Position numbers and translations under genes: made by a program. The notes beneath the pieces were generated by a model. It saw only the letters and a list, made by a program, of their open reading frames with translations. It was not told the DNA's origin and ran no database searches. Below are positions 11,411 through 24,463 of a DNA stretch of 64,000 bases, in pieces. Numbering within the stretch: the stretch's first letter is position 1; each line of letters starts with the position of its first letter. The stretch is from Mauremys mutica (lineage: Eukaryota > Chordata > Testudines > Geoemydidae). Location: positions 53,261,563 to 53,325,562 of the forward strand of contig NC_059080.1 in assembly GCF_020497125.1 (NCBI RefSeq), read 5' to 3'.

Positions 11411-13120
11411 TGAAAGAGGTTAAGAATAATGCACTGGTTGCCAAAGAGGAAGGACCCCTCACAGATGTAATCACTTCCACCATCAGAGCATCCATCTCAC
11501 TTGAGGAACCTAGAGCAGAAAGGCCATCTCCACTTTAATGCAACCTGGTTAAGGATATTGTACCTTCCAATTCACCAGGCATATAGCACTGCCTGCCTTT
11601 ATCCTTACTCTTTATATTACAGTAATACCCAAAGGCCTCCAACAGGATTGAGGCCCTATCATGCCAGGAGTTGTACAAACACAGCAAGTGTGATGCAGCT
11701 CCTGTCTGAAAGAATTTACTGTCTAATCCAGCACTGAGCTATGCATCAGCAGACAACACTCATCACCATGGAGCCCCAGTCTGGGTTGGGACACTAGTGT
11801 AATATAAATAATAAAAAAGTAGGAAGCTGTCAGAAGTTAGAAATGGTAAAGATATATTCAGAATCTGATCCATCCGCCAATGGCCCTTGTACTTTCTTCC
11901 AGGCTTAGTCTAGTTGCTTTGAAATGTCTCAAGTGATGGAGTTTTCACCACAATCTGTGATTAAACCCTAATCAATCTGTTTTTCCTGCTTAAATATTAC
12001 TTTTCCTAATTTAATCCCCTGACTCCTAGTTATAACCCTGGATTGAGATTTTCAAAGCAGTCTAGGGCATTTTCACCCATGAAAATGATCAGAAGATAGT
12101 TGTCGAAATCTCCCAGACTGGTTCGAAAATCTCAACTAAGGACTCAGAGTGACCCAGAGATAGAGATGAGGGAGCTGCAGTCATCAGAGATGGGAGTGGG
12201 AAGCAGTTGTAGGGAGAAAGAACAGCCACAAGGGGAGAGCAAGTCGGGGGCTACTAGAAATCCACTATTTGCCCCCTTCCTCTTTGCTGCTGGTAACCAG
12301 AGTGATTGTGACATGAATTGTTACACTGAGCATAGCTGAATGCTAGAAAAGGATCCCCAAGAACCATTGCCAATGTCAGGAGAACACCCATTAATCTCTG
12401 AGAGTTACGCAGAAGAAGTAAGATGTTGATTTGCCTCCTTTGCACTTCCTGCACCTGCCTCTTCTCCCGCAAAATGTCATGATTTTGGAAACAAAATAGG
12501 CTTGTATGAACCTCCTGCACTTCCTAACTAAAAAAACCCCTAAAGCCCTACTAAGTATACAGCCATATCTGAAATCTATACAGCAAGATGGATATAGCTC
12601 GAGCAGTCTTTAGGGCATATATACATTACCAGGCAGCAGTGAAATATAGCCTGAAATTTGTCTCCAAAGATGAGATAATGTAGCTACCTTAACAGCTGCA
12701 ACTGTCACTTTCGAGTGAAGTACTGGGTATTGTGTTGAGTACATTTGCAGGGCAATTTTCCAGTTGGAATAAAAGGCTTTCTGAGGTGAATTTTACTTGT
12801 TTTTTTTATCCATCTATCTAAGGTTATTTATGTATATATATTGTACAAATATTGACTGGCCGTGAGGGCAATATTAGTAAAATATTGCACTAGGGATAAA
12901 ATAGTTCCCAAGTTTATGTATATATAGCCCACAGCTAAAGGTTTAAGGCAATATGCACCATCAAGGGTACTCTTTTTCCTCTCAGGGAAAAAACTGTTGC
13001 TACTGTTGCCTGGTAGCTGTTTTATTATTCCTTTGAATGTTTATGAAGAGATAGGGAGATATTATGCACAAAGATTTCTGCATAAAGTGGTAAGTTTTGT
13101 GAGATTTTTGCATTAAATTG
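11411..13120. other. Non-coding; weak L2-like tract near 11650
   Basis: Around 11640-11740 'aggccctatcatgccaggagttgtacaaaca' resembles the L2-like tract seen elsewhere in the window. I find nothing else to support. Confidence 0.35.
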
Positions 13121-13121
13121 T

Positions 13122-13990
13122 TCATAGATTGATAGGTTCCAAGGCCAGAAGGGACCACTGGGATCATCAAGTCTGACCCCCTGCATAGTGCAGGCCACAG
13201 AACTTCCCCAAAATAGTTCCTAGACCAGAGCTTTTAGAAAAACATTCAATCTTGATTTGAAAAATTGTCAGTGATGGTGAATCCACCATGAGCCTTGGTA
13301 AATTGTTCCAGTGGTTAATTATTCTCACTGATAAAAGTTTATGCCTTATTTCCAGTCTGAATTTGTTGAGTTTCAACTTCCAGACATTGGATCATGTTAG
13401 AACTTTCTGTGCTAGACTGAAGAGCCCATTGTTAACTATTTGTTCCACACGTAAATACTTACAGACTGTAATCAAGCCACCCCTTAACCTTCTGTTTGTT
13501 AACATAAATAGCTTGAGCTTTTTGACTATAAGACATGAATCCTTTAATCATTCTTGTGGCTCTTCTCTGAACCCTCTGCAATTTTTCCAACCACCTTCTT
13601 GAATTGTGGGCACCAGAACTGGACACAGGATTCCAACAGCGATCACACCAGTGCCAAATATAGAAGAGAAATAACATCTCGACTCTTATTCGAGATTCCC
13701 CTATTTATGCGGTCCAGGATCACATTAGGTGTTTTGGCCACAGTATCACACTGGGAGCATATGTTCAGGTGATTATTCAGAGTCACTGCTTCCCAGGATG
13801 GAGTCTTCCATCCTGTAAGTTTGGTCTGCATTCTTTGTTTCTAGATGTACACATTTAGCCTATTTAGCCATATTAAAATGCTTATTGTTTGCTTGCGCCG
13901 AGTTTACCAAGCAATCCAGATTACTCTGAACCAATGACTTGTCCTCTTCATTATTTACCACTCCCCCAATTTTTGTGGTATTTTTTAGGA
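13122..13990 (-). mobile_element. CR1 LINE 3' region with ORF2 C-terminus
   Basis: It starts with the complement of the CR1 3' UTR (ggccagaagggaccactgggatcatcaagtctgacccc) and runs back into ORF2. Minus-strand frames include LEKLQRVQRRATRMI and HLNICSQCDTVAKTPNVILDRI, the end of the CR1 reverse transcriptase protein. Several frame breaks are present, so it is dead. It is oriented opposite to the copy at 15.2 kb. Confidence 0.75.
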
Positions 13991-14482
13991 TTTGTGGATA
14001 AAATGTTTCATGTAAAATATAAATTATTAATTTCACTGATTTTTTGAAAAAAGAGAGAGAATTGTATTTAAATCAACAACAACAGCAACAATAATATTAC
14101 TAATTCATCTTGGTTATTCCACATAGAGGCTTCAGCTGAGATCAAGGCCTCATTGTGCTGGGCACTATGCAAACACATTTCAGGAACTTGTAGTGCACTT
14201 TCCATGGAAACTGTGTCACATTCAGCAAAGCTGGGTTTTTGGAGGTGGTGGTAGTAACTAGTATGTCACTGATTTGCCTTTTCATATATTTGTCCAGATG
14301 TGTAACACAGATGCTCATTTCAGAGTTGTGGTCACTTGGGCCAAAATCCACAAAAGCATTTAGTCTGATTTCAGTGGAAGATGGGACCCTAAATACTTTT
14401 GTGGAGTGGGTCTTAGAGACAGAGAAACATGGCAGCTTATAATTGAGCATCTAAATCCATAGGAAGGTATGTAATTAAAGCC
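13991..14482. other. Non-coding; weak L2-like tract near 14150
   Basis: 'aggcctcattgtgctgggcactatgcaaaca' near 14144-14175 resembles the L2-like tract. Nothing else is recognised. Confidence 0.35.
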
Positions 14483-14610
14483 CCAGTTTAGCAAAACACT
14501 TCAGCACATGAGTAACTGTGAGCACATAAGCATTCCCTTTAATGGGTGTACTCACATGCTAACAGCTACACAAATGGATAAGTGCTTTGCTGAACTAGGA
14601 CCAAAGTTCC
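14483..14610. repeat. Dispersed palindrome-like repeat
   Basis: 'cagtttagcaaaacacttcagcac' on the left and 'ataagtgctttgctgaactagg' on the right form diverged inverted ends. Related tracts occur at 9046-9137 and 36612-36790. This suggests a small MITE-like family. No target duplication is clear. Confidence 0.45.
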
Positions 14611-14871
14611 CTGATATACTGAGCTGTTGAGTGCCCCCATCTCTCGCTTCCTTCACTAATTGTGGCAGCGTGAACTCACCATGTTCATTTCTGAAAATAT
14701 TCATAAATCCCTTCTTACATTGATTCCTCCATTACTACTCAGATGAGGCTAGCAGGCCCTACTGATCCTACCAGGCCCTTAGTGGCCAAGACAAGCATGA
14801 GTCTTGATAGGCTTAGGGACGATGGTGGCTTCCCCTAAAGGTCTGGAGTCTGATCACAAGCACTTCTCTTA

Positions 14872-15105
14872 GGTTATGTCTATACTACCCGCCAGATCGG
14901 CGATAAATCGATCTGCTAATCGACACCCGTACTCCACCTCGGCAGGAGGAGTAAGCGGAGTCGACAGGGGAGCTGCGGCAGTCAACTCGGCACCGTGAGG
15001 ACGGCCAGGTAAGTCGAACTAAGATACTTCAACTTCTGCTATGCGAATAGCACAGCTGAAGTTGCGTATCTTAGTTGGAACCCCCCCTCTAGTGTAGTCC
15101 AGGCC
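14872..15105. mobile_element. PIF/Harbinger MITE with TTA target duplication
   Basis: The ends are GGTTATGTCTATACTACC on the left and the complement of GGCCTGGACTACACTA on the right, flanked by TTA on both sides (14869-14871 and 15106-15108). A 3-bp TTA/TAA target and GGNNATGTCTACACTA-type ends are the Harbinger pattern. The ends match those of the autonomous element at 39642-44462, which could supply transposase. There is no coding capacity. CpG-bearing TCGA motifs sit near both ends. Confidence 0.8.
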
Positions 15106-15156
15106 TTAGTTCAAACCCCGCCCCCCCCCCCCCCCGCTAGTGTAGCCCAGGCCTTA
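15106..15156. repeat. Tandem duplication of the MITE right end, with poly-C
   Basis: The last about 48 bp of the MITE ('ttagttggaacccc...ctagtgtagtccaggcctta') is repeated as 'ttagttcaaacccc...ctagtgtagcccaggcctta'. The copy carries an expanded run of 15 C at 15121-15135. Confidence 0.7.
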
Positions 15157-15164
15157 TAATAGTC

Positions 15165-16085
15165 CTCAGAGAGGTTCCACTACATTGGCACTATTCACCA
15201 TTTTCATCAGTGGTCTGGAAGTAAATGTAAAAATCACTGCTGATAGAGTTTGTGGATGACACAAAGATTGACAGCGTCACAAATAGCAATGAGAACAGGT
15301 CACTCACACAACGTGATCTGTAACATTTGGCAAGCTCGGACCAGTAAAAGAATATATTCAGCCAAATGCAAGGTCATCTAGAACAAGAAGTGCCGACCAT
15401 ACCTACAGAATGGGGGACTGTATCCTGCAAAGTGTGACTCTCAAAAGGATGTAGGGCGCTCCCAGTGCCCTGCTGTTGCGAAAAGGACTAGCATGATTCT
15501 TGGATGTCTGAACAGGAGAGCAGTGAGTAGGTGTAGGGAGGTGATTTTACCTGTGTATGCAGGAGTGGTGAGACCCCAGCTGGAATACTTGTACAGTTCT
15601 GGGGCCCACATTTTCAAAAGGCTGTTGAAAAAGTGGAGAGAATGCAGAAGAAAGCCACAAAAGTGATTCAAGGGTTGGAGACAGAGAGAGACATACAGAG
15701 CTCAATCTGTTTATCTTATTGAAAAGAAGAATGAGAGATGACTTGATTACAGTGTATAAGCACCTTCACAGGGAGAAAATACCGCCTACTAAAGTACCCT
15801 TTAAAGTAGTGGAGAAAAACAGAACAAGAACCAGTAGCTAGAAGCTGAAGCCCGACAAATTCACATTAGAAATAAGGCCCACGTTTTTAACACAAGGGAA
15901 GAGGTGGATTCTCCATCTCTTGGTGTCTTCACATCCAGACTGGAGGCCTTTCTGGAAGATGCTTTAGCCAAACACAAGTTATTAGGCTCAACGCAGGGGT
16001 AACTGAGTGAAATTTAATGGCATGTGTCACACAGGAGATCTGATTAGATGATTTAATGGCCCCATCTGGCCTTGAAATTGTGAAT
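15165..16085 (+). mobile_element. Old CR1 LINE 3' portion
   Basis: Plus-strand sequence follows the CR1 ORF2 C-terminal half ('gtttgtggatgacacaaag' corresponds to the FVDDTK active-site region) and then the 3' UTR, ending '...atggccccatctggccttgaaattgtga'. Many stops and shifts are present. It is older than the copy at 31.8-36.1 kb. Confidence 0.7.
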
Positions 16086-16089
16086 CACG

Positions 16090-17777
16090 CTCCCTGGGAG
16101 AGATTTTAACAGTACAAATGGCAGTGAGGGGCCTAATTCCCACTGAGATTCAGTCTCTTCTTTCCCCTTCATAGATTGCTCTGGGTATTAAGATGGCAAA
16201 CTGGGAATTGGGTCAGCTCGTGGTGACTTGGCAAGCTGGTAGGCTTTTTTACAGAGGTGCTGTCTTGTGCTTCAGAATCTAAGCTTTCCTTAGAAAATAT
16301 AGAGCCTCTAACACTTATGGGTTTGAGGATAACCTTCAAAATGTGAACCAGATGTAAATGGATGCCATGATGGCTGCCCAAACCTGTGGACAGCCTGATA
16401 GCACCGAGAGAGATGAATTGACCCTAATCATTGCAATGGGGCATTAATCCTGAAACCTAATGAGGACAGTGTCAATGTCATCACTGTGAGCTGTTTCACT
16501 GTTGATCAAGGCACTCAGGAAAAGGGGAGGGCTAATTCTAATATGAAGATCTGCACACACTACTGTAAGCAGCTTCTCATTTGGGGATCTCGAGTGGACA
16601 GAGCTTCGTTTACGACTGAAGTTTAGGAAAATACCATTACTTTTTTCCCCCCAGTTTAGCCCCTGGAAACAATAAATATGAAGATCTTTCATGTTCACCA
16701 TACAAAGCCCCACTTTGCAGCTGAAGGCCTATTTAGGAAAAAAAATCCCTAGGCGGGTCAAGCCAATGTTCCTATAAAATAGCAGTCAGAGTCAGGAAGG
16801 CTCATAGAATAGTCTATAGTCCTACCTAAAAGGAATGAGTCTGCATTCCTAGAGTCCTCCTAAAATGATCTGTGTTTTTCATGTGGACATAACCAAACTG
16901 TATAACAAACCAGAGTTCTTATTAAAGCTCCAGCCCCAGAGAAAGCATTAAAGCAAAAGTCAGGTTGTACCTTGTTTCAAGATTAGGGCTCAGATCCTGG
17001 TACGTTGTACATTGGCATAGCTGTATCGAAGCCATACTAGCTGCACCAGTTTACACCAAATGAGGAGCTGGCCCTAGATTGGGCTAACAATTCACAAAGT
17101 TCACCCCCAAGGAGGGGGCAGCGAGCCAAGCGCAGTGGAGATTAGTGAGCAGTCATCTCCAAAGAGGAAAAAAATAACTGAGCAGCAACTGTAGTCAGAG
17201 TACAAAAATTAGACAGGTCTGACTATAAGGTCACAATAAATCAGTGCCGTGACAATGAGACCTACCCTTTGTCCAGGGCAGAAGATTTATCTGTGACCCT
17301 AGCAAGGGGCAATTATTTCTGTAAGCTTGATTTGTTAAATGCTTAGCAGAAAATGGAGCTAGAGCCAGACTCTGATGAGTGGCTGATTGCAAATATCACC
17401 CCCTCTCACCCTCACACACACACACATCAATTCCCATTCGGCTGTATTATACTTCAAGTGTCCCTCTATTTTGCAGTCTGTCATGGCCCAGATTTTACCA
17501 GACTCGATGATGTGGTTTGTTTTCTTGATGACATTTTTAATCAGAGGATTCCCTGTAGCAAAATGCCTACCAATTCTGGAGAAGCACTTGCTGGCTGTGA
17601 GCAGAATGGAGGCTGAGAAAGCAGGCTAATAATTGGATTTCAAAGTCATGTATGGGGCACTCCAGGGAGGCCGAAGGATTGCACCAAAATGCAGTCACAA
17701 TCCTGACATCCAGTTGTTTCTAAACATGATGTGCAGGTGTGTTAAATTACCAGGGTTGCATTTCAGAAAATCTTTCA
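16090..17777. other. Non-coding, no recognised feature
   Basis: Unique-looking. It contains a short CA run near 17413-17425. No domain-bearing frame. Confidence 0.4.
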
Positions 17778-17785
17778 AGCACAGG

Positions 17786-18082
17786 CAGGGCCGCCCAGAG
17801 GAGGGGGAAGTGGGGCAATTTGCCCCAGGCTCCGTGAGCCCTGGCCTGGCGGCGGTCCAGGTCTTTGGTGGCATTTCGGTGGCAGGGGGCCCTTCAGTCA
17901 CTCCGGGTCTTTGGTGGCATTTCGGTGGTGGGGGGCTCTTCAGTGCTGCCAAAGATGCGGAGCGACTGAAGGGCCCCCCGCCACCGAAATACTGCCGAAG
18001 ACCCGGACCACTGCTGGGTGAGTACAAGCACCGCAGCTCCCCTGCTTTGCCCCAGGCCCTCTGAATCCTCTAGGAGGCCCTG
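17786..18082. mobile_element. Non-autonomous hAT element with perfect 8-bp duplication
   Basis: The inverted ends CAGGGCCGCC... and ...GGCCCTG are flanked by agcacagg on both sides (17778-17785 and 18083-18090), a perfect hAT target site. The interior holds a short tandem duplication ('ggtctttggtggcatttcggtgg' twice) facing its own inverted copy, so it can fold back. The open frames crossing it, up to 143 codons, are by-products of this GC-rich foldback. Confidence 0.88.
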
Positions 18083-18090
18083 AGCACAGG

Positions 18091-19901
18091 AAGGGCTTGC
18101 AGAAATTGTCACTGAAGGACAAGTGCTGGAAATGGCCAAAGTACTGAGGTAAATGCAAACAAGAGCTGTGAGCTCTGATGCTTTCTGCCATCCACACATG
18201 GCTCAGTGTAGACTCTGATACCCACATATACTGCATGTCTTGGAAGATGGCAAAGAGAGTCCACTTGCCTTTGCCTGGGCACTGTAAGCAGGAGAGAGAA
18301 GAATTGCACATACATTGAAAAATGTTGTACCCGTTCCCTGGTCCAGAACTGATCATGCCTGTGCCACACCACAGACCAAGGTAATTTAGGCTGTGCCCAA
18401 CTTTAGCAGGGCATCACACTTACCCTGTTTTTGCTGGAAAAGATGAGCAATTTGCTTCCCTGTAGTGCTCAACAGTCATGAACAATGGGACTCATTTGTA
18501 TCACAAGGATTACGTGGGGAAGGGTGCTCCGATAATGGGCCACAATTTACTGCGCAAGCCTCTAGCGGCGTCTGACATGACACTGGATTATTTAAACATA
18601 CACCAGCACCATGCTCCAATGGAACAGCAGAAATCCTAGTACGGATATTGAGCGAGACCCCCACCAGAACAAGTGTTAATAGGGAAAGCTGCATTAGGGC
18701 ATCTTGTGCCCAGCATTTCACTCACATACCAACACCATCCTCTCCTTGGCACTACATGGGCACCTGCTGAATTATCCCTGAACTGACTATTTCAGTTCTT
18801 TATTTCAGGTTATGCAATCAGATAAAAAAAGACACCAATCCAAGGCTTTAGGCACCTTAACTATATATTCTAAGTACAACCAAGTGTATCCACAAACCTA
18901 GCAGCTAAATATAGCAGCTGAGACCAGCAGACCCATGGCAAATCCCAAGTACCTTCTGCCCCTGGAGGTGGAGCCAGGGGGGTGGTGATGTTCAAGGGGA
19001 ACCCACTCTCGTAGAGGGTGACTCCGGTGGGGTGTGTGCAAGGTTTCAGTTCTGTTGGTACAAGACAACAAGGTATGGAAGGCAATTCCTTGCTCAAGCC
19101 TGAATTTGCTGGCACAAAGCCCACCTGTCCTCACGTTGGCTCTGGAACAGAACAAGTTGGCCACCAAAATGTGCACCTGGGCTGATGACACACAGCAGTG
19201 TGAAGGTGGGCCAGGATCCTGTCTGCCTGCCCTCCCATGCACCTCCCCTCACTCTCCTGCCTGGTGCCATCCTGCAGGGACTCCTCAGCCAGGAGCCCAG
19301 GACTTTCTTAGCTCCAGGGCTATGGAGGGGGTCTCCCAGGGACATGGAGAGAGGCTGAATTGGGAAGGAGAACTCCCATCTTGTCCCCTGCTTTTGGCCT
19401 GGAGTTTTTCTAGCAGTTGGCCCACAAGGTTAGGTGGTAAATCAAAGTCATTGGGAGTACAAAGGAACAGGAAAATTATCTAGGGCTGGAGGATCCCAAG
19501 CAGAGATTGGGATCCCATGATTCCGCACTTAGCTCCCAGCCCCACAAGTGACTCTGTGCAGACTCAGGGGGGTCTATCTGTCTGTGCATAACAGCTTGTA
19601 GGATTCAGGGCCTGACTTCCAGAAAATCGTCCCTTCAGGTGGGAGTGGTGTAATACAGTCCATTTCTAGGTCAGGAGGCGAAACAGCTTGCCCGAGCTCC
19701 CCCTTGACATGGCCTCAGTGACACCCGAGCTGGCTCCCTGGAGCTCCACAGCCCCAGGCCATAAGAAGTGGCTTTTGGAGTGACTCTGTGCTCCCCCTTT
19801 GGCCTGGGGCTTTTCCAGCCAGGTCGTGGCTTATTTGTGGTTCAAAGTGGGTGAGATTAAAGTATTTTGTGGCAAGTTTTTCAAGGCTACGGAATCCCAT
19901 C
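18091..19901. other. Non-coding, no recognised feature
   Basis: Open frames of 80-150 codons (for example 19034-19483) show no domain or conserved pattern. Confidence 0.35.
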
Positions 19902-19909
19902 TCCTAGAG

Positions 19910-20242
19910 CAGTGGTTCCCAAACTTGTTCCGCTGCTTGTGCAGGGAAAGCCCCAGGCGGGCCGGGCCAGTTTGTTTACCTGCCGCGTCCACAGGTTCGG
20001 CTGATCGTGGCTCCCAGTGGCCATGGTTTGCTGCTCCAGGCCAATGGGAGCTGCTGGAAGCGGTGGCCAGTACATCCCTCGGCCCGTGCCGCTTCCCGCA
20101 GCCCCCATTGGCCTGGAGCAGTGAACCGTGGCCACTGGGAGCCACGATCAGCCGAACCTGCGGCTGCAGCAGGTAAACAAACCGGCCCGGCCCGCCAGGG
20201 GCTTTCCCTGCATAAGCGGCGGAACAAGTTTGGGAACCATTG
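19910..20242. mobile_element. Palindromic hAT MITE (CAGTGGTTCCC family)
   Basis: It starts CAGTGGTTCCCAAACTTG and ends with its near-perfect complement. The flanks tcctagag and ccctagag are an 8-bp duplication with one mismatch. The two halves are long inverted repeats around position 20080, so the whole 333 bp can form a hairpin. The frames of about 100-137 codons through it, on both strands, are explained by this symmetry and are not genes. Confidence 0.85.
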
Positions 20243-20250
20243 CCCTAGAG

Positions 20251-23210
20251 AAAAGTCAGGGCAGGGTAGGGGGCTGGCGATATGGCTTCCCAACACTTCA
20301 GATTCTGGGGATCCATGGAGGAGGGATCTCCCATATCAAAGGAGGAAGTCATATGAAAGGCCGGTACCTCCGCACTACCCTCCTGGCTGCGCCACTCTCA
20401 TGCCTATGCCACCCCAGTAGGAGTCATAGTGCCTTTAGTTGAGATGCCTAAGTTTGCACTGCAGCAGCTGTGAAGAAGAATGAAGGCATTAATAGTGCCT
20501 GATGCAGCTGTCACTCCTGATGGGATAGCCACTGCACGGTCAGCTGAGAATGGGTTGTTCCATGTCCCACCCGACCTGCCTTGCACGCCCCCCCCCCCCT
20601 CGCCACCAGGGATCCCAAAGGCTCTCACTTGGAGAAGATGGGAAATAAGACTTTTCCTGCATGGTCTGCAAATAACTCAACCCAAACAAAGGGGTTTCTC
20701 CTTTATTAATAGGAGGTTTTGGACTTGGCCAAAGCCTACTTTATGACCTTCATAGATGTGCTGGATTTGGTTCCAGGATGTGATCTGTCTAGACCAACAC
20801 AGAGATAGAAGTGGGCAGTTTCAGTTCCCCTACGGGGAGCTTACTGGGAGCTGGTTCTACCCCAGGCATGGGACAGAGCCATCCTCAGGACTACACTAAC
20901 ATGGCGCAGGTCTCCCATGGCAACACTGCCTCCCATCCCCTGCCTCCTCCAGTCCACTCACCTAGCCTTTGCTCTGCCCTAGCCTGCCCCCAAATGCCCC
21001 CTACACCTGGGACTCGTGAGCATGGGGCCTAGAGCTGGGAACTCAGGCTCTGTGCCCAGTGTGCAGGGGTGATCCTCTATGCCAGAGGTATGCCCCAAGG
21101 AACCTTCTACCTACCCATCCCTTCCTCTGCAGCAGCCTAATTGACACAAAAGGGCAGTGGTGAATAAGGTCTGGCATTTGTCAAAAACTCCACCAAATGA
21201 AAACCAAGAGTCCAAATCTGTGGAGAGTTCTGAGTGATCTCTGCTGTGAACCAGAGGTGTACGACACCCCAACTCTGATCCCAACCCATTCCTGTCTCTT
21301 ATACTTTCATTTCTGTTTCTTTACATCTTTATTAAACTCTAGAGCCACTTTGATAGGGAAATTGAAAAGAAAAAGATATGAGGAACAACAAAAAAGCCAT
21401 AATTATGAAGATTCAATTTAATTTTAAAGGTTGTGGAAGGAGAAAAAAAAGGAGCAGGAGAAGAAGAAACCAAATTAATTTAGCAGGAAAGCATTGCATG
21501 AAATATTGTTGGAGTTTAATAACCATGCAAAGACAGATGATATGTGTGGAAAAATTAGTTGTAGGACCTCATAATAGTCTATTAATCTACAGGCGCAGAA
21601 ACCCTTTGCTGAATTATTGTGACAAAGTAATCTTTTTTTAAGAGATAAAAAAATAAAATCTTCAAAAAGAGAGGATGGCAGAGACATACATGCTAACAGA
21701 ATGGAGACCCAAGCTAGCAATGTCAGATCCTGAGCTAGGTTTCACATTGTTCTATTACACAAACCCTCTGCTCAGCAAATCAGCAGCAAGGACAGGGTGG
21801 GCCTTGCACAGAAACGCTTGCTCTGCATACTTGAGCTGGGCGCTACGGTGGTGACCCTCTAACAAGGCAGCTGCCCTTCTCATCAGTTCTTTCTGCCATA
21901 TTCAGCAGGATGGTGCCAATCACAAAGCCAAGGATGAAGTGTGTGAGAGCCAGGCAAAAAGAATTCCTGGTCAAGGAGATCCAGCTCTGGAGCAGACTTC
22001 TGGAGGGGATTAGCTTGATCTGGAGTCTGTGCACCTCACCTGTTTCTATGGTGCTTGGGGAAATTCCCTCTCCTGGACTCACTAAGATGGGGCATTTGAA
22101 GGGGTGGATGCATGAGATGCTGGTGCCTGGATGAGATGCAGGTGGACCAGCTGCAGAAGAGCTGACCCATCTGGAAATCCCCTAGCCACCACTTCTAAAG
22201 GAAGACATGTCATCCTGCTATGTCCCCATCCCCTCCAGGCAGAAAGATAGATGAATGATACGGGACAAATCTTGCATAAATCTCTCCTTTGAAATGGCCA
22301 TGCCTTCTCAAAGGCAGGCCTTCACATGGGCTATTTCAAACTGTTCCCAGGGGGAGCCCACAGGCCAATACCCCCCACCCATTTGTACAACATCCCCTTC
22401 TGTGCAAATGAGTGCATCAATGAGCATGGGGTGTCCTGCCACACACACACCTCCCGAATTCCTGTTAGGCTGGCGACAGGGCTGTTGGGAACATGGCTTC
22501 CTCACTCTAATCATTCTGACACCAGGGTGATGGTTAGTCCGAGGTATATTGATGTCTCTTGCTTTATCCCATCATTTCAAGACATACAGTCACTCACATC
22601 CCCACCGCAGGTCAAAACGTGTGAGCTCCCCTACTTTACCCACGTTCCATACGTATTGAGAGTGGTGGGCTGGATATACCATGGGTAAGTAGCCCTCCCT
22701 AATGCTATTGTAACCCAGCTGCTATCCTAGCCCTGTGCTCAGGGGAGCTGGACACATGAGCAGCAATGTTGCTGAGCAGAGCTGCACCGCAGCCAACATA
22801 CTCCCCAGCTACATTTACGGCAAAGGGTGTTTTCTGCCCTGCCATGTCAGGGACAAGACGTCAGTGTGCACCTGGTGTGACTCTTGGGGTGTGGGTTTGA
22901 ATCCCAAGGATGGGGGAGAGGTGTGGGTGAGAGTTTACCCATATAAATAAATCATATTTGAATGCCCTTCCCCAGTCATTGACACTAGAGGCCTTTGTGT
23001 GTGCAAGGCTGTGATCTCACCACCTGATTCCTGCTCACTGCACTAACCAGGCCTATGTGTCTGCTGGGGATGATGGGCCCATGTGGTTTACATGCCTAAC
23101 AGCAGCTCCCTTAGCATACATGGCTGGCAAAATGCTATGATGGGGGGGAGAACCTCTTGGGACCTGCCACTGTTTGTGACCATTGTTTCCCATCACAGCA
23201 ATGCATGGTG
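20251..23210. other. Non-coding, no recognised feature
   Basis: A C run lies at 20588-20598 and a purine-rich patch at 21437-21475. I see no supported gene or element. Confidence 0.35.
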
Positions 23211-23215
23211 TCATT

Positions 23216-23704
23216 TTAATGATGTGTTGGCAGTTCCCAGGACCCTAAATCACACTGCGTTTTCTGTTTTGCCTTCTCTGTCTCCTTATACAGCTGCAAA
23301 TCCCCAATGACTCTGACATTACTTTCTAACAGTGCAGGCATTCTTGTTTTCAGTTTTCTGTCGGCCAGAATGGTAGCAGGGGACAACCCATGGGACAGTG
23401 GTGCTGCTGTGTAATTTAACAGTGCAGCAAAGTCTGACTCCACAGCCTTTTAGAGCAAGTGCTTTATTATTTTCACACCATTTGCCATCAGCCAGCTGGA
23501 TAGAGGATAATGGGGAGTAGTGGTTATATGGCTAAATGTAACTTCATGCCCGCTAAACTTCAGCCCATTGTCAGCCATTGCTGTGTCAGGTATACCATGC
23601 CTAGCCCCAAAAGCTTGGATGTTCACAATCATCTGTTTAGCTGTAGTATCTTCTAGTGAAACTACCTCAGGGATGTAAAAATAACCGTATGCTCTAGGAC
23701 ACAT
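23216..23704 (-). pseudogene. Ty3/Gypsy integrase remnant
   Basis: The minus-strand translation shows PEVVSLEDTTAKQMI, then ARHGIPDTAMADNGLKFSGHE, then ITTTPHYP and NGVKIIKHLL, and after one stop LLNYTAAPLSHGLSPATILADRKLKTRMP. This is the integrase core plus the downstream segment of a Gypsy polyprotein. The second catalytic D is in MADNG. The E expected in the NGxAENG region has been lost. It differs from the Gypsy at 6-8 kb. I see no LTRs beside it. Confidence 0.75.
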
Positions 23705-24460
23705 ACATTCCTGTGCGGTTCAGTGATCACTCAATCTTTAAGATGCTTGAAAGAGTTCTCTTTAATTCTGTGTTCACTTCCTCCTGGCTGTACAAAGCCT
23801 CACCCAAACTCTCTTCCTGGAGCTCTCAGCCCTTAAAGTCACAATCCCCAATACCACAATACAGGCAGGGCTGCTGCTGCAGTATGGAGCCCACCCACGG
23901 CAACGTGTTCTGGCTAGATCTTACTAGCGTTTTTGTAGAATTCATTCTGAATTCATTTTTCACGTCGGCAAAAAAAAGCCAGTGAGTCAGGGTAAGGCTG
24001 CAGCCCACTGCAGGAGAGGGAGGTTATATCAGGAGTGGGAGAAAGAAAGTGTTAGGGTGTGGCAGCTGGGGGGATTGTTAAATCAAAGGGTTGGGAATTT
24101 GTGACCTTGTGCTTGTGGCAAAGGAAGCTGGAGGGGGGGGGGAATCCATGGTGGGTGCTTTTGAAAGAGGAAGGTTAGCAGCGTGGGCCTGCTGCATGTG
24201 GAGGGAGTGCTAATCAAGAGGGGCCTGCAGATGAGAAGGAAGCCAGCCCTGTGACTTGTTGGGAGTCAGTCATTAGAGGGGGATAGCAGGATGCTTGCCA
24301 AAGGCTAAGGGAAGCTGGGATGGGAGCAGGAGCCAGCTGCTTGTGTGGGGCTAGTACTGGGAGGAGAGTGCCAAGGAAATCTCAGTGCTGGTAGTGGAGG
24401 CTCAGGTGTATACAGAAGCTGAGATGGCTGGGAAGGGGTGTGCTTTGCAGGGAGAGGATC
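23705..24460. other. Non-coding, no recognised feature
   Basis: G-rich towards the right. The segment 'ctctcttcctggagctctcagcccttaaagtcaca' near 23808-23842 has a faint counterpart near 46512-46550, possibly part of an LTR, but too short to classify. Confidence 0.35.
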
Positions 24461-24463
24461 ATT

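Noticed and set aside
17633..18356. Frames up to 143 codons
   Set aside because: They cross a foldback hAT element with a perfect target duplication.
19799..20442. Five overlapping frames of 82-137 codons
   Set aside because: Explained by the palindromic MITE at 19910-20242.
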